13,197 bases of DNA from the NCBI GenBank assembly GCA_016550415.1, contig JABXGU010000792.1:1-13197 (forward strand). The letters are read 5' to 3'. This document shows positions 11,027 to 13,197 of the stretch, piece after piece. Below the pieces are notes generated by a model. It had not been told where the DNA came from, searched no databases, and saw only the letters and a list, made by a program, of their open reading frames with translations. The stretch's first letter is position 1; each line of letters opens with the position of its first letter. The position numbers were made by a program, and so were the translations under genes. This DNA is from an archaeon. Lineage in GTDB: Archaea > Asgardarchaeota > Hermodarchaeia > Hermodarchaeales > Hermodarchaeaceae.

Positions 11027-11912
11027 TCATACTTACAGCCTTTTTCTTGGTTGTGTTATTCCCAACCGGCTGCCACAAATTGAGGCGGCTACTCGGCTAA
11101 CTTTGCCAAAACTTGGTGTCAAATTAGTTGAGATGAATGGAGCCTCCTGTTGTCCTGCGCCCGGCGTCATTCGGTGCTTTGATATTGATACATGGCTTGC
11201 ACTTGTTGCACGTAATATTTCACTTGCTGAAGAGAACGGTCATGACATGCTTATTCTCTGTAATGGCTGCTATGGCACACTCATTGCAGGTGTACACGAA
11301 CTCCAAGACCCAGAAACCCGGAAACGCATTAACAAAATTCTGAAAGAAACCGGACACAAAGTCAAGGGAACCGTTAAGGCGAAGCATTTGGCAGAAGTAC
11401 TCTACAATGATATCGGAATGGAAGCTATTGAAGAGACCATAATAAGACCCCTTGAGTTTCGTGCTGCTATTCATGTGGGCTGCCATCTTCTGAAACCAAG
11501 CGACATCAGACCTTGGGGTGTTGTAGAAGATTTCACCGTGGTTGATGAACTCGTCGAACTCGTTGGAGCCAAAAGTATCGATTACAAACTAAAGGACATG
11601 TGTTGTGGAGCAGGTGGATGGTTACGATCTGCCATGCTTGATGTCTCCCTCGATATGACAAGAGAGAAATTCGAAGCCATGAGCCAGGCAAATGTTGACT
11701 GCCTTGTGAATGTCTGCAATTTCTGTCATCTCCAATTTGATCTTGGGCAGGTTCAGGTGAACAAGGAGTTTGGTACTGATTATCAAATCCCTGTTCTCTA
11801 TTACACCCAACTTTTGGGGTTAGCACAGGGATTTACTCCAAAGCAGATGGGACTAGATAAACACTACATTTCAACCCAACCACTTCTGGATAAACTTGGG
11901 ATGAGCATGTGA
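11019..11912 (+). CDS. hdrB: HdrB-like CCG-domain protein (heterodisulfide reductase subunit B)
   Basis: This is the catalytic disulfide-reducing subunit of Hdr-type complexes. Both CCG domains are intact: C12-x31-C44C45-x35-C81-x2-C84 and C155-x39-C195C196-x36-C233-x2-C236. These can hold the paired non-cubane 4Fe-4S clusters known from methanogen HdrB. ATG 11019 is chosen because it gives the usual short N-terminus (MNNHTYSLFLGCVIPNR) and has GGTGG (11006-11010) eight bases upstream. An in-frame GTG at 11007 is an alternative. It overlaps hdrC by eight bases and the next gene by one, so all are probably translated in a coupled way. At 297 residues it is full length. Confidence 0.9.
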   Translation: MNNHTYSLFLGCVIPNRLPQIEAATRLTLPKLGVKLVEMNGASCCPAPGVIRCFDIDTWLALVARNISLAEENGHDMLILCNGCYGTLIAGVHELQDPETRKRINKILKETGHKVKGTVKAKHLAEVLYNDIGMEAIEETIIRPLEFRAAIHVGCHLLKPSDIRPWGVVEDFTVVDELVELVGAKSIDYKLKDMCCGAGGWLRSAMLDVSLDMTREKFEAMSQANVDCLVNVCNFCHLQFDLGQVQVNKEFGTDYQIPVLYYTQLLGLAQGFTPKQMGLDKHYISTQPLLDKLGMSM

Positions 11913-12187
11913 TGTTGAGTCGTCAAGAACGCGTACCAATCATGCCACAGGAGGAGTCGACTACGAAGTGGCAAATCATAATCAATGATGATTGGTGCAA
12001 AGGATGCGAATTCTGCCACTCTTTCTGTCCACGTGATGTACTAGAAAAATCTGATAAATTCAATGCCAAAGGATACTATCCTCCCATTGTTAAGAATCCC
12101 GATAATTGCGTTGGCTGCAGGCTCTGTGAAGCCTTGTGCCCCGAGTTTGCCATATATGTAGAAGAAAAAGCTGCCAAATCAAAATAG
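11912..12187 (+). CDS. korD: 2x[4Fe-4S] ferredoxin, 2-oxoacid oxidoreductase delta subunit type
   Basis: The 91-residue ferredoxin has two motifs, CKGCEFCHSFCP (C29 to C39) and CVGCRLCEALCP (C66 to C76), each binding a 4Fe-4S cluster. The spacing, the WCKGC start, and the position right before korA match the delta (ferredoxin) subunit of 2-oxoglutarate and related oxidoreductases. It carries electrons from the thiamine-diphosphate site to an external acceptor. ATG 11912 shares its A with the hdrB stop (TGATG), a usual coupling arrangement. A GTG at 11909 and an ATG at 11942 (81 residues) are alternatives, and the first 20 residues are not conserved-looking. Being packed against hdrB suggests that its electrons may go to, or come from, HdrBC. 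Confidence 0.87.
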   Translation: MLSRQERVPIMPQEESTTKWQIIINDDWCKGCEFCHSFCPRDVLEKSDKFNAKGYYPPIVKNPDNCVGCRLCEALCPEFAIYVEEKAAKSK

Positions 12188-12204
12188 GGGGAGTGAAAAA
12201 CAGA

Positions 12205-13197
12205 GTGAGCAAAGCAGTTCTCACCGGCGAAATGTTCACCCAAGGCGACATTGCAGCAGCTGAAGGAGCAATTGCCGCAGGCTGCAGATTCTTCGCAGGA
12301 TACCCAATTACCCCTGCTACAGAAATTGCTGAACGAATGGCTTATCGTCTCCCTCGTATTGGTGGACGATACATCCAGATGGAGGATGAAATTGCCTCCT
12401 GTACAGCTGTTGTAGGTGCATCCTATTCTGGAGTAAAAGCTATGACAGCTACTTCAGGTCCAGGTGTTAGTCTGATGAATGAAACCATCGGACTCGCAGC
12501 AATGACCGAAGCACCAATGGTTTTAGTGAACGTGATGCGCGGCGGGCCCTCTACCGGTCAACCTACGGAAGCTAGCCAAGGCGATATCATGCAGGCTAAG
12601 TGGGGCAGTCACGGTGATTATGAAATAATAGCTCTTTGCCCCTCCTCCGTCCAAGAAATGTTTGACCTAACCATCCAGGCTTTCAACTTGTCTGAAACAT
12701 ACCGGGTTCCAACTTTTCTTCTCGCAGATGAAATCATTGGTCATATGCGTGAGCGTCTAGTTATTCCTTCTGAAGATGAAATTGTCATAGTAAACCGGAA
12801 GAAACCAACTGGTCCAAAGGAGGATTATCTCCCCTTCAAAGCAGATCAGGATATGGTACCTCCCATGGCAGTCTTTGGTGAAGGCTACCATTTCTATGCT
12901 ACAGGATTGACCCATGATGAGCGGGGTTACCCTGTGATGAACGAGGAGGCACAACTCGAACTTATCCCCCGACTCTGTGACAAGGTACGAAAGAACGCTG
13001 ATAAAATCACACAATCTACCTCTACCGAGACAGAAGATGCTGAAATTCTTCTTATTGCATATGGTGGTGAAGCCCGAACTGCCATGCGTGCAGTGAAAGA
13101 TGCACGAAAACAGGGAATGAAAATTGGTCTCTTCAGACCAATCAGTATATGGCCATTCCCACATAAGCAACTCAAAGAGGCAGCATCAAATGCCCAA
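12205..13197 (+). CDS. korA: 2-oxoacid:ferredoxin oxidoreductase alpha subunit, KorA-like (3' partial)
   Basis: This is the alpha subunit of 2-oxoglutarate (or related 2-oxoacid) ferredoxin oxidoreductase, which converts a 2-oxoacid plus CoA to acyl-CoA, CO2 and reduced ferredoxin. The frame is open from GTG 12205 to the window end, giving 331 codons of about 375 expected. Typical motifs are EGAIAAGCRFFAGYPITPAT (20-39), then EDEIASCTAVVGAS, ATSGPGVSLMNE and MRGGPSTGQPTEASQGD; the second domain begins near ILLIAYGGEARTAM. The GTG at 12205 is preferred because GGAGTGA lies eight bases upstream; a GTG at 12193 is too close to that site. The beta (and possibly gamma) subunit should follow outside. 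Substrate choice between 2-oxoglutarate and branched 2-oxoacids cannot be settled from alpha alone. Confidence 0.9.
   Translation, partial: MSKAVLTGEMFTQGDIAAAEGAIAAGCRFFAGYPITPATEIAERMAYRLPRIGGRYIQMEDEIASCTAVVGASYSGVKAMTATSGPGVSLMNETIGLAAMTEAPMVLVNVMRGGPSTGQPTEASQGDIMQAKWGSHGDYEIIALCPSSVQEMFDLTIQAFNLSETYRVPTFLLADEIIGHMRERLVIPSEDEIVIVNRKKPTGPKEDYLPFKADQDMVPPMAVFGEGYHFYATGLTHDERGYPVMNEEAQLELIPRLCDKVRKNADKITQSTSTETEDAEILLIAYGGEARTAMRAVKDARKQGMKIGLFRPISIWPFPHKQLKEAASNAQ

Noticed and set aside
12757..13175. Two long minus-strand frames opposite korA
   Set aside because: They are shadows of the korA coding frame, which has clear family motifs and runs off the window.
1..13197. CRISPR arrays, transposases, integrases or insertion-sequence ends
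   Set aside because: I looked for regularly spaced repeats, terminal inverted repeats and mobile-element proteins and saw none. The window reads as core chromosome.

Overview
This is an archaeal chromosome segment of moderate GC content, most likely from an Asgard-type archaeon. The archaeal domain is secure: archaeal/eukaryotic sliding clamp, PriS/PriL primase, GINS, ribosomal proteins L44e and S27e, aIF2-alpha, Nop10, and a class II tRNA-Leu with bulge-helix-bulge introns. The Asgard placement is an inference. It rests on a longin-like protein with a winged-helix tail, an STT3/AglB whose catalytic motifs read like the eukaryotic ones, and HdrBC next to a 2-oxoacid:ferredoxin oxidoreductase.

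Layout. Positions 1-5117 (+) hold one tightly packed information-processing cluster: pcn (5' end outside the window), priL, priS, a Gins15/51-type GINS subunit, rpl44e, rps27e, aIF2-alpha and nop10. The genes overlap or lie within about 50 bases of each other, except for a 142-base gap after GINS. That gap holds a second, in-frame, diverged copy of the GINS C-terminal B-domain behind a TGA stop. Positions 5039-8567 (-) hold gcvH and then a 1015-residue oligosaccharyltransferase (aglB), whose 3' end runs 79 bases antisense into nop10. Positions 8568-9000 are the control region between gcvH and the longin gene. They contain a tRNA-Leu(CAA) gene that I reconstruct as broken by four small introns, with a duplicated acceptor-strand sequence in its leader. 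Positions 9001-9600 (+) encode the longin-like/winged-helix protein, and 9635-10321 (-) a seven-helix membrane protein. Positions 10322-10480 are a divergent control region with a TATA box and a 9-bp-arm palindrome. From there runs an operon hdrC-hdrB-ferredoxin(korD)-korA (+), cut by the window end.

How the genes work together. The first cluster joins replication-fork parts (clamp, primase, GINS of the CMG helicase) to translation and rRNA modification genes, a linkage already known in archaea. The last operon probably makes a 2-oxoacid:ferredoxin oxidoreductase together with HdrBC, linking 2-oxoacid oxidation, ferredoxin and a disulfide or other HdrBC acceptor. AglB N-glycosylates surface proteins.

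The most unusual items are the four-intron tRNA-Leu, the tandem GINS B-domain behind a stop codon, and the apparent lack of a normal start codon at the expected beginning of nop10.
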